Source: Oxyruncus cristatus
Taxonomy: Eukaryota > Chordata > Aves > Passeriformes > Cotingidae
Direction: 5' to 3'
DNA length: 64,000 nt
Assembly (NCBI GenBank): GCA_013399855.1
Contig: VXAY01002893.1
Coordinates: 303,001 to 367,000, forward strand
Shown here: piece by piece, positions 1 through 12,400 of the stretch
Numbering within the stretch: position 1 is the stretch's first letter
How the letters are laid out: each line of letters opens with the position of its first letter
Notes under the pieces: generated by a model
The model's database searches: none
Told to the model about the DNA's origin: nothing
Seen by the model: the letters and a program-made list of their open reading frames with translations, nothing else
Position numbers and translations under genes: made by a program

Positions 1-94
1 TGAAGGCTACACTACAGTTTCAAGTTGTTTACTTTAGTATTTTAAAATGGGAGTCTCCCTAGTTCTCTTTTCTGAAGCTCCTGTTAGTTCTGTT

Positions 95-127
95 GGTTAT
101 TGGTGTTCGTAGAGGCGAACACTAACC
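95..127. repeat. Short inverted repeat (hairpin)
   Basis: GGTTATTGGTGTTCG is followed, after a TAGAGG loop, by CGAACACTAACC. This gives a 7-bp perfect stem with an imperfect extension. No function is assigned. Confidence 0.6.
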
Positions 128-2878
128 ACTAAACCATGACTGCCATTTGATTTTTTCCTTTTCTTTCTGATGTCATGTTGTTGTAAAACCTGAACAAATG
201 TAAAAAAGTCCTAACATTGTACAGTTCTCTTGTTCCTTATTTATTAAACCATCCATAGCTAACACAGCCTGCACAGAAAACCTGTTAAGCTTTCAAGATA
301 ATTTTAACTCTTTGCCACTGTGTAAGACATAATACCTAAATTCAGACACAACCTTGGAGGAGTCGGGGGGAAGGAAGGACAAACTAGGTTTCAACAAGTC
401 CAGTAAAATCCAGTAAAAATAGCTTCTTTATAGTAGGATAGATACTTGTAGAGAGATTGGGCAATTGATATAATTACTGTTTGTTTCTGGAATGCATGAC
501 GTCATTAGAACTACGTGAAATATTAAGAATCTTATCTTCTTTTGTCTCTCCAGAGCTTTAGCTCCTAGTAATGATCACTACTTTTTAATATTCTGGCCTT
601 TCTTGTTTTCCTGATACATGACAGTTTTGTGCTTTGCTCTACCACTTGCATTGTCCTTGACTGTCTGTTTTGAGAGCTATTCTGCCCTTTCTTCCAGTCT
701 CACAGGGGTTCTTGGTTCTTTTTCACTTTTCCTTCTCCATCCTATTCATGGGTGATCTGAGACTTTCTTACAACTTCAGTGTCAGCTTGTGCTCATGATT
801 TGCATATCTACTTTTTTTTCCCCCTGACCTGTCTTCCTTAGTTAAGATATGCATTTCACAGCATCTGTATGACAGTTCTCCCTAGATAGCTGATGACAAT
901 TACTGATACCAAGAATTCCTCTTTTCCTGAATAAAGCTCTTGCTTCTCTTATTTCCTAACTTTTTGTAGTAGATATAGCGTAGGATTTTTTTGTTCAATG
1001 TAGTTTTCTCTTACATTTTCCAGACAATCTATGCTGTTCTTTCCTCTCACAGAATTTCAAAAAGCTCAATTCATATTCTTGTTTTGAACTTTTATCTAAT
1101 ATGAATAATATGAATCCACTTAAATCAGATAGAATATGTAATTTTCTTCTTCTGTCATTACTCAGATCTTCCATCATTCAGTTCCTTCATTTTCTTGCCA
1201 TTTTTCTTCATAAGTATTCATGTGGTTATCCCAATTTAGTTTTTTTTCTCCCAGCAGTAGTTCGGGAATGACTGATCAAAAAAGTCCAACTATTTCTAAG
1301 TGTATATAAATCTGTGCTAAATTTTGGCTGTTCTGTGCTTAGTTGGAATTAATTGTAGTGTGAAACTGAAGTAATGATACACATTCTGCAGTATGAAGAA
1401 GTTCTAACGTGATGCCTAATGTGGCATCAGAAATGGACAGTGCTTTTCAAATTAAATCTGATTTCAGCTGCCCTCTGAACTGTTTTTAGTAAGCATTATT
1501 TCACCAAATGTTTGCTGCCTTTAACTGTTAAGATTAATTTCAAAACAACAAAAAATTTCAGCATAGGAATCTTCAGTTGGGCACTGGTTCAGAAAGTAAG
1601 TTGTCCTGACTATTCAGATCTCTAAACAGAGTATATAACATGAAAGTACAATTTGTTAAATATGTTGTTGTTCTACTGGTTATTCTGATTAAGAATACAA
1701 ATCAGTTATTACTAATAATACCTGCATATTTTGAATTAGTGAATTAATTCTCTTTTAAATTTTGCCTAGTCTACTTGTCTATTTGAAAACATATGTCTAT
1801 GAATGAACATTCATTTCTATATTCAACATTTTTGGCTACAGTAATCCATTTTCACTGTGTGTTTAGTAAAGCAGTTAACAGACTTGTACATGGAAGTCAG
1901 TGGGTAAGATTCATTTCAGGTAACTCAGTTGTCTTCAGTAATGTTCCGTACAGTACTAATATCTTTCAGTGAAGCTAAAAATCAAGTTTCTCTAAAATGC
2001 TCACTCAAGACGAAGGAGTCACAACTTGAACATCATTACTGGGATGCGATACTGTCATGACTTTGTCAACATTGAAAGGGTTTACCAAGTGAAAATAGCT
2101 GTTGTGGGAAACATCTTTCAGATGTGGTGACTCCACATCTGTCTTTGTTTTTGAAAGCCATGACTGGTGGTAATTGAAGGAAGATAAATTTCTGTTCAGG
2201 CTGGAGGTATGTAGGTTAAATTCTGGAACTGTGTGTTTCCACACAGAGAGGGGAAAATAGTATTTGATTTTTATTTAATAAAAAAGTTTATTGTAAGAAA
2301 GAATCGTGTGCTTTATATAGCTTTCCCAGTTTGTATTAACCCTGATGTTTGAGAAATACTGACTTCATATGATCAGATAGAAGCTGAATTGTGTTTTGCC
2401 AATGACACAAGTTTCTCATTCATGTATGCTGACAGAAGTTGCAAAAAATGCCTTTGGGAACTTAATTTGAAGGTAACTTATGAAATGAATTAAAAAAAAA
2501 ATCATACTTTTTTCTCTTAAGTACCGCTGGTTGAACACTCTAAAACTGGTATTTGAAGTTGAACAATACCCTTTTCTCTAATGTTTATAGTGTGCTGAAT
2601 TTAGCTACTATTATTTTGAAAGCTTGAATATTATTACACTAAGGATACTTCAGCCCTTTTAGCAGACTAATAAAGTATGCTTGTGTTTTGTTGATTACTG
2701 TGATTTCATTCCACTTGCAGAGTTTCACAATGCTTTAATTTCACCCAGGCTAGCTTTTATTTCTCCACTATCTTAATCAGCACTGACAATTCACCAACCT
2801 TTCTACCTTTGTTTCCAAGTCCTCTAACTGCAGCTTTCATATTTTCCTTTATTTTTTTTCTCTTCCCCTTGAAATTAA

Positions 2879-2883
2879 AAATG
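2879..2883. repeat. Target-site duplication, left copy (AAATG)
   Basis: This five-base sequence directly abuts the TG start of the LTR and is identical to 3487-3491. Confidence 0.8.
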
Positions 2884-3486
2884 TGTGTTGGCTTCACGCC
2901 AACTGTCTGAGCTCACGGGGAAAACCTCCCCCTCCCTTCTTCCCCTGGGGCAAAGGAAAAAAAATTAAAGAAACTGAAGAACCTGAAACCAATTGAATTA
3001 TATCAAAATATATATATTTGCATATATTACAGTTATATACAGCTAGAATACTATGTACAATATTAGGGATCCCAAACACACCCCCCCTCCCCTGGAGGGA
3101 AAGGGAAAAGGAAAAGAGAAAAAGGGAAAAGGGGAAAAAGCAGATATACATAATCAAAAACTAAGAACTAGCAAAATAAAGAACTAGCAAAACTTAATTT
3201 CACCATGCCCCTTAGAAAAACAGGATGGTCTGACACAGCCGGCACTCTCCAATCTCCCGCGTGGCAGACCAGTAGTCGCTGCAGGCCTCAGCTGATAGAT
3301 AAGCAAGACCAACGCAGAGACCCACTGCTCCCGAACCTCACCAGAAGAGAAGAGAGGGAGAGCTTCCTCTCCCTTCTTATTTATACCCTTGCTTACATAA
3401 AAATCATATGGACTACTGAGAACATGGCCTTGGTTCCTTGGTTACAACCTGGTTACCAAGGAAGGCCTAGAATCAAAACCACTACA
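2884..3486 (-). mobile_element. LTR of an avian endogenous retrovirus, apparently solo (603 bp, antisense to TBC1D22A)
   Basis: The element has the TG...CA termini of an LTR and is flanked by identical 5-bp direct repeats (AAATG at 2879-2883 and 3487-3491). Read on the minus strand it starts TGTAGTGGTTTTGATT, a start I recall as common in bird retroviral LTRs, and ends GCCAACACA. A TATA box (TATAAATA) lies about 100 bp in, followed by a pyrimidine-rich initiator-like stretch, which supports minus orientation. It is visibly richer in G and C than its surroundings and contains CpG dinucleotides. Two C-rich/purine-rich blocks near 2927-2965 and 3080-3140 resemble each other. The 5-bp duplication suits the ERVL class or similar; the family is not identified. 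No internal retroviral genes are seen on either side, so I call it solo, formed by LTR-LTR recombination. The lack of a clear AATAAA on the minus strand leaves the orientation somewhat open. Confidence 0.82.
3378..3385 (-). promoter_or_regulatory. Putative LTR TATA box
   Basis: On the minus strand this reads TATAAATA within GGGTATAAATAAGAAGGG, with a pyrimidine-rich initiator-like region 25-40 bases downstream. If active it would drive transcription antisense to TBC1D22A. Activity is not shown by the sequence. Confidence 0.45.
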
Positions 3487-3491
3487 AAATG
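3487..3491. repeat. Target-site duplication, right copy (AAATG)
   Basis: This five-base sequence directly follows the CA end of the LTR and is identical to 2879-2883. An exact, undecayed match suggests a fairly recent insertion. Confidence 0.8.
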
Positions 3492-6400
3492 TTTCTTTTC
3501 GCTAAAACCATTAAGCTGTTGTTTTAAAAATATATTTCTATAGCCATAGAAATGAGAACTTCCAGCTTTTTTGAACAATGTGGTGTTAATAGCCGTGCTG
3601 CTCGTTACGCAGGTTTGTACTTGTAGGTGCTTATAGGCAATATCCTGTAGAAACCTCAACCCAACTTGCTTTGATCATCTCCTATTGCCTTCAGTTACTT
3701 GCTAAGGTAAATGCAAACATAAGCTTTCGGATAACCCTATTTGATCCATCTCACGTAGTCCTGGATTAAATTGGCACTTTATTATACAGAGATCACTGCA
3801 GACTGTTGAAGGATTCTTTGTCTGTAGCTAAGCTGTGCACATTTTTACAATACAGATTTCAGGCTGTTTGTGCTTGGTTAAGAAAAGTTTACATGTATCT
3901 AGATGATCTGACATTGCTGTATCATGTTAGAATCATTAGGTATCATTATACAAGATAAAATTCATCATTTACTTGTGGAACCATAAATCAGAACCTAGCC
4001 CAACAGGTCGCCTTGACATAGAAAGAGTTCAAGTTAGTCAAGCAAGACCTGCCTTTTATAAATTTTTCAATTTATGTCTTAGTAATCTTTGAGTAATGTA
4101 CAGAAAAACCTATGCCAGTTGCTCATCAACAGTAATTAAAATATAGTTTATAAACTTACAGCTGATACTTTATAAAGAACTAAAGTACATGAATTCTAGA
4201 CTTTTTAATATAGCATTTCAATCAAAGATACTTTCCTTTTTGAGGATAGCTGATTAGTAATGATTCATACAAAGCCCACGTTATCTTCCTGTGTGATGTT
4301 CTTTTAACCTGCAGATTAATACATATTTTAAAACAGAGATTCATCATAAGAGGTTTATTTCTAATTTTGGTGTGATGTTGTTTTTTTCCCACTGACTAAA
4401 ACTGAGATTTTTTTTTTTTTTAGAGGAGTTTGGTAAGGATTTCAGAGAACTTTATCATCTGGAAGCAACAGCATAACAGCACTTAAAACATTGTCTTAGA
4501 TAATTATGTTTAAAGATTAAGTATAGCAGAACTATGAGTATTTAAAATGTCTTCTTGCTATGTTTCTGAAAGTCCTCAAGTCTGGTGTCATCTTTTGTTA
4601 GATATTTTTGGTGTTAAAATTCAGGAAACTGTAACTAGATTTATTTTAATTGGTAAATCTGCTTACATTGAAAAAATTATCTCAGCTGGACTGGGGATTG
4701 CAATGAGGTGGAAAAATTAAAAGATAAAAAGATGTCTAAGTGTCATTTTATCCTAGTACACTTTAGATATTCATAGTTATTTTAACTCTGTCATTACTTT
4801 CTGTTGGCTTGTATTACTTCAGGGACTGAGCACAGAGGAAACATTAGTAGTTGTGGTGCTTTATTATTAAACTGTGAAATTGGAGATAAGTTGCACAGAA
4901 ATATTACTGTTGGCGAGCAGAATACAGGGTTTAAAAAACCCAACTAAACACATTTTGGGATAGTTTGGTGAACCTTTTTTTTGTTATCGAGTTTGACATA
5001 ATACAGTTGTTGAGTAGTTATCAATTCAGAGAAGACTGCAAGCCTCTGGGAGGTATTAGTGGAAAGATATATTTTCATATAACAATGTTCTTTTTTCACT
5101 GTGAAGGAGCTCTGTTGATTACAAATGTAAAAGGTCATTCAGTTAACTTTCAAATGCACAGTAGATGAAGTTGGAACAAAACAGATTTTCCTTTATTTCA
5201 TATCTGAACAGATGAGTAGTATCTGGTAGTATAACAAGTAGAAAGTTTTCAGATCAAAATACAATTTTAAAGTTGAGGAACAGAAAGCACTGCAACTATC
5301 TGTGTATTTTTCCTGTGTGTGCTATTTGGACATGCATTATGTAAATGTTACATATTTAACATTTAACATTTTTTGAACATGTCATTATTTAGTATCATCG
5401 AGTGATCAGGAAAGGAAGGTGAATAACAGGATAGGAAAGCCTGCAGCTGGTAACAGTATGTTCAGAATAAGCATAAAACTGAACTTAGGAACCAAGAAAA
5501 GCAGAAAGACCTGAGACAAAGTGACGGTGATACAATGGCACTTGAAATTCCCATTCATGTAAATGCTAAGTGTCATGGAAAGATTTGGGGAGAAAAGGGA
5601 AATTAGGTTTTGCTACATAATCTTTAACCATGATCTGTGCATTGCCACTTAGGAACAAGGGCTGGAGGTCATAATACTTCAAAATGTTAGAATGGAGAAT
5701 GAAAGAGACCCTAAAATTGCCGTCATATAAATCTATGTTGTTCCTATGGGTCAGGGTTGAGGAAGTCAAGAAGATGCTCCTTAGCCTGGGGAAAGAAAGG
5801 TTGGGAGGGGAATGTAGCACGGATGTGCAAAGTACGTGTGGCATAGGGAAAAGTCACCTTTAAAAATAGGTGTCAGGTCCAAGCCTAAGATAGTTCTTTA
5901 CACAGCACGCAGTTTAATTGCTGAATTCTTTACCATAACACTCTGTGGGTTCTGAATGTTATGGGAAGGTGACTGAGAAAACTTGTGGCAGAAAAATCTA
6001 TCATTACGAATTGAAGCAGATTCCAATATCTGGTTCGAGATACCTCTGTGCTAAGATTCTGGAGGATGGGAAGTTACCTAAAGCTTACACTTCCTTGAAT
6101 TTTCCCTTACTGTCAAACTCAAGGTATTCAACCTAGGTTCTTTTAGAGTAGCTATACTGGGACACTGAAGCTCTCTTGATAACATTTGGATATTTTCTAC
6201 ATAGTAAAAGATGTTTAGCTTAGAAAGGTTAAAGAAGATATTATTTTTAACCATTTTTTTACAAACTCCATGTGATAGAGGATTGTGTTTCTTCTACAGG
6301 GCACTGTGTTTTTTCATAACCACATCACAGTTGGAATGTTTTATTTTTCGTTTAGGATCTCTAAGAAATGCAAAGTCAACATGCAAAACTAGGCAGCACT

Positions 6401-9400
6401 TCTTTCTTCACAGTTTTTTTAGGTTACAATATCGATAATGAATTTTCCTACTAATTTACATATTTAAATAGAAAAAAGTAACATGTCGATTTGGTAGATA
6501 TCAATACCTTTGTTTTCTATGTAAATTTGTTCTGTTTAAAAGCAATGTTCTTGAATGTGTCATCCTTTATTTTTCAAATATATTTTCTGCTCTTCTTTCC
6601 ATGTACATTTTGTTTGAGCACTTGGCAATATAATTCAGTAGGAAAAGTTAAGTTGCCTGTTTATTCTCCGAATATGAAGAAAGCTGGGAGGAGAGCTGGC
6701 CTATTCATTCAGTCCAATTCAGCAGGTTGCTTGATTTGCTGACAAATAAATGAGAGAAGAGGACTGTCAAGAAAAAAATTGATACAAATATTTTACATAA
6801 AATCTGATTTGTATAATAGCAAGAGTAAATCTTTGTCTTCTAAATAAGCCAAGAAAGCCTTTAAAGAATTATTTGTCAAAACTCTTATTTTTAATGGGAT
6901 TGTGATAGGTAGACCTTTTTGTGTTAATAAAGTACAAAGTGGCTTCCTTCAGGTGTTAATGTTGCTCACAGAGACAAGGCCTGCTTTTTGTTCATCTCCT
7001 TCTGTCTTTACTGCTTCCTTTTCTTGGTGTCATGGAAGCATCCATTTTGATCTCCATTTTGATTTTGATTCCAGTAATCCAGTTTTTCATTATTTATATC
7101 TTATTTAGTTGCACATTCTTCATATCAGAAGCATTTTGTTCTTCACAAAGTATTAATATCAGTTCTAGCCAGGACTGCATATATTTGGAAATAATTATTT
7201 CTTTAATTTAAACATGATAACTTGCCAGACATTTATCTTGTTTAACAGCATTAACAAAGCCAAATGTTATTTCTTCAGGGGAGCAGGCATGGAGTGGGGA
7301 GAACAAATGTAGGAGAAATTGATTGCGTTGTTTTTAAGATTTCTAAATAAAACAGTTGTGTTAGCATGCATTGGTCCTTCAAATAACTGTTTGGAAAATC
7401 AAAGGAAGCTAAGGAAATTCTTTTGTCTTTTTGAGTCATTTAACACCATTCTGAATTTGTTTCTCTGCCAGTTTGCTCTTTTATATAAGTACTAAATACC
7501 ACATTATTAGGTTTTCCATCATATTGCTAAGTCTAGGTAATTAACAGAAAATTATGCAAAGTCAGAGTAATGTTGCAGGTACTTTTATTGTAGTAAGTAA
7601 GTCTTGCAAAGGACTTTTTAATGAGGAATTTAACAATTACTCATTTTGGTATTAAAATGTAATGAATATCTGTTTTCTTTTAGATGTGTTTGAGTTTATA
7701 TTTGTATGATTTAAGCTACTCTATGCATTTTATCACCTTAGCTTTTTTTCAGGTTAATCAGCTTGTTGCTATTAATATTTTTGGTAGTGTCATTTCCAAA
7801 AATTCTGCAAGTATCAGTAGAAAAGTAGGCTTTGTAGATGTAAATCTTCATTAAATGTTTTCACTCACCAATGCAGTAATTTTTTTTTCTTTGTCTTGCC
7901 CTTATTCTACTTCATAGTTTTCGGAAGTACAAACAAATCCTGAATCAGAAAACCCTTCATATTTAGAAAGAGTTCTTGGAAGTGTGAAGATGAGCATATG
8001 TGGAAATCTTGTGCTAAAGCCAGCCTAACCTCATACCTAATCCTGAAACTGATGCCCATAAATTCATTAATGTGTAAAAACAGTGTGTTAACAACCTTGA
8101 GAGGTCTTTAGCTCGTCAAGCGTGTGACTTGTTGCAATCTACCTTTGCTCCACCCTAGTTTCTTTGGAATAATGTTAACTGATTTCTGTTGATGCCTTCT
8201 CCTCCTGACATTACCGGGAAAGAGTGTCACCAAAATACTATATACTAAAGTCTAGCACCACTGCAGATGTAGTTTTGACTGTATGCTTTGCTTGGTGAAG
8301 GTGTTTTGTAGAGCTCCATCCTGAGTTTTTATCTTTTTAGAAGCATGATTGAGAGGTGTGGGAAAGTATTTAACACATTTGTACTGGGAATGTTGCTGTT
8401 TACGTCACTGGTTCTGTGCAGTTCCTCAGGAAAATGTGATCAGTCGAGTCACTCATTGAATTTTATTGCATCTCCGCTATGCTGAGATGTCAGTTCATGT
8501 TCTCAAAACAGTGTTCAGAAGCCCCATTCGCTTGCCACATCTACACCTTATTTCTGAGAAGAAGCACAAATGTAGTCCCCTGTTTCTCCAAGCTGGAGTT
8601 GATGCTGGCATACTTCTCAGCAGAGAGATTCACTGTATTCCTGTTCACTCTAAAATGGACTGTGGAGTGTAGTGCACTGTTGACATAATCTGCTTCTGGT
8701 CAAACACAAAGGCATTTCACAGTCTACAGCATCCTCTTGCCTCTTCATCCTTCATGGAGCAGCACAGGCATTTAAATAAGGTCACATACAAGGAAGATTC
8801 TTTCTTTTTAGTATAAATATTTTAACTGATGGGAGAAAATCAGAATGTCTTAGTGACTGTCAGGAAATAGAAGCATAAACCCACTGGTTTTGTGATTATG
8901 ACGTATAAGATTTACAGAATTAACAGACTTACAGACTAGTACTGATGTAAAAGAGAATGTCCTAAAAAAGAATTTTTTCTTCGGTTGTTTGCTTCATTTT
9001 CTTTGCCAAGGTTTCTCATGTTCCTCCTTTCAGCCACTCTATCTGATATTCCCAAGATAGTGTATGTTTTTCCTTATTGCGAAAATAAGTTTTGATTGAA
9101 ATATTTTAAAAATATTTGGTAGAAATAGTCTTTCTAGAGGAACAACACTGCTTTATAGCTGGTCAGAAAGTGGACTTTATCATAACTAACTATTGAAATA
9201 TAAATTTTTGAAAAGCATTTCATAATGTATTTATTTCTGAAAATCCACCCATATACTTGAACTTGAAAAATGCACACTTTTTCCTGCTGAAACATAGCTT
9301 TTTTCATGGTGGAGTGTTGATGATGTATTTGAAATGACACAAGTGAAAGTAAAAAACTCTTGAGTTAATCCTAAAAGCAGTATTAAGTTATGAATGATGG

Positions 9401-12400
9401 TTCAGTTTCCTTCCTAAGTTGGCTGATAACTTTGTTGATGGAGGTAGTGTAGTGTACAGATTTCATAAGTCCAAACGCCTTGTTTTGGCTAAAACAATGT
9501 GCACAACACTAAACAGTGCAGGTAGGAGACAGATTCTACTTAAAATATCAACAATCACGATTTTTTTGTCTGACCTGTTATTTTCTTCACTTTGTTAAAA
9601 TGAGCAAGAACAAGTCTATTCTTGGGTCCCTGCATCAGCAAAAATAAAAAGTTCTTAAGGAGAATTGAGTATTAATAGAAGAGTTGTTCTGTGTTGAAAT
9701 TCTGAATCTTTCTTACTAGTAGAATAATTATTCTGCTCATCCTTTTCTTCTGACAAATGGAACACAACTGCTGCCAGTTGTCTATTAATTGCATCCTTTT
9801 TATCAACTTCCCGCTCTTTTTATTAAACTGTGATATGCTCTATTTAGTGTATTATTCTGTAGATATGTTTTTTAGCATTCCCACTCAACAGATATTTATT
9901 TCTGTCATGCATGCATTCCTCTGCCAGAGTGAGAGTGTGAAAGAACGTGTTCAGCAGTGTCAGATGAAGCTCATTGCTATTCTATCAGCATGACTGCGCT
10001 CCTTTAGGAGGGCATTCAATCCTTGGCATTCATTCCCTCACACTGATGTGATAACAGAATAAAAGAGCTTTACAGCTGATTGAAGTCAAGTAGTAGAGCC
10101 ATTGTAAAGGCTCACAAGAAGATTACTGATGAATACTATTACTGCTGGAGGTTGGACTAGCAATTGTGCATGTCCATGCTTTCTTAGAGTGAGTAATGAA
10201 AGAGAGCATGTGTTAATAATTCTGAATTACCTATGCTTTCCTTTCTTAGAGGGAAGATGGTGGTGTCCATTTTTACTTCAGAGTGCTAAGAATCAGGTGA
10301 TAAGTGTTTACCAAGATCTGAGAAATCTTCATTTTTAAATGGTAATTGGAGCTGTGACTGTATTAGTTCTCTTTTCTGAATATCAGAATAGAGGAAATTG
10401 CACATGATATTCTGCTTTAGTCTGGAATCAAAAGGTGTTTGGCCACTTCAGGAATTAATGTTTTTCCCATCTTTTGCACTGCAACATTCTTGTTTTTCTT
10501 ATGACAGGAGACAGATTGAAGGCTTTGAATTTATTGCAGTACATGGAACACTTATAAATGAAGCAGATGACTGAGATAAAGTCGAAGGCTCTACTGTGAT
10601 TTAGTTTGGCTGAACGTTTTTGAAACAAAATACTTTGTGTCTGGTTGTTTTTTCCTGCAGAGAGGGAGTGTCTGGGAAAACATGACATCAAGTGTTGTGC
10701 TTGTAAATAATGTGGAATATGAGATTAAGAAAACTTTGCAAGAAGGCTTCAAGTGCAAGAGGATAGTTCTTAACTACATGTACTACTACCTCTGGCAAGA
10801 CCCTGGATGCCCAGTAGAAGCTTAGGTTGGCCTGAGCTTTGAGGTGGGCTAACTCTTTTCCTTGAAAGCATTCCAGAATGGCTTTTGAATTGTTTAAAGG
10901 TTGTTTTTTATTAGATAGAAGTTAGAATAATTATTTACTTTACTAGTAACAAAATTCTGTTTATGGGACAGCAGAAGTAAGAGGAGTTTGTAGGCAGCTC
11001 TACATTTATGCAATGCATCTTTGTAGGATGGGTTTGCTTTTGGGTTCGATTTCTGTCTTTAAGTGTCCGCACCGGCAAACAGTATAATGCAATGGGAATG
11101 TGGAGAGAAACGTGATTCAGTACATGACTGAAAGTGAGAATGTATTTCAAAAGAACGCTTGCAATGCAAACCAAAACACTGCAGTAGCTGTGTCATTCAG
11201 AAATGACTTTCTGAGTCCTAACAATTTCCTGAGAGCCCTCTCTGGCCTCTGCAAGGTTCCTTTCATCAAACTCTGCTTGCGTCCTGATGCTCTTATCAGT
11301 CTTTTAGCTCTGCTTGGTGCAGGCCCTCAGTTCTTTGCTGTAATTTTTCTTCTGGTCTTCACTGTGATCCCTGGAACTTTCCTTCCTCAGTTGCTCTGAA
11401 GGGAAGCTCCTAAAAGATCTCACTTTTCCTCTGCAGACATCATCCTGACCTCCTGGTGCCTCTTTTTGAAAAGAAATAGAACCCACACAAACTGAAGAAG
11501 TATAATAATCTTTTACAGTACTCTTAAATTGGATCATCTTCAATATACATATGATTACTGTACATTGTATTGTATAACCTTTAATATGTATTCCATTGTT
11601 TTTGAAAGATTACAGTAATTACATGCGGTGATTTTTTTGTCCTTTGTCTGTCTTTGAGAACAATGGCAATAATTCTGTAGATTGTGTTGATACCTCTGAA
11701 TGAAAAAGGTATTATGAAAAGTAATAAATGGAAATGATGCCTCCAACTTATATTTGCTCTGAATTTGTTTCTAATGGAACTTTTATGAAACACAATAAAT
11801 AGTATTGAAAATGCAAGTTTTATGTAGTGACTTAGGAAATAGTAATAATACCTTGAATAAGCTAAATAGATATAAAAAGCTATACAGTGGGGTTTTTGTG
11901 TTCTAGGCAGAAATGAGTATTTTGGAGAGAAACATGGTCTAGTAGATAGGGCAATAGAGGTAACACTTGAAATGCCTGTACTTTCCTCCTTTTTTATTTA
12001 AATATAGTCAATTACTTTTCTCTTTTGTAAAAAGTTATGGATAAAAATTTCCAGATAACATCATGTACTATTTTCTTTCCTTTCTGTAAAACGTGAACAG
12101 ATGTTTTCGGAACTTTTGTATAAATTATTAAATACAAATCAGCTCAACAAAGACTGCATCTTCTGATTTTTCTTTAATAAATTCTCATGCTGCTGAAAAA
12201 AATTCTTGTACGTTGTGGTGAAGGGTCCACAAAACTAATAGTAGCATTTTCATGATTGAGGCTTTAAGTTCTGATAGTCTTCCTGTTTGTTAAAAAACAG
12301 TTTTTTCTTCTTTCTAATGGGATTCTTTTCTTGTTCATAGCAATTTATCAAACCTGTGGAAAAGCAGTGTGTTAGTGGGAAAACAAATCAATCTGTCCTT

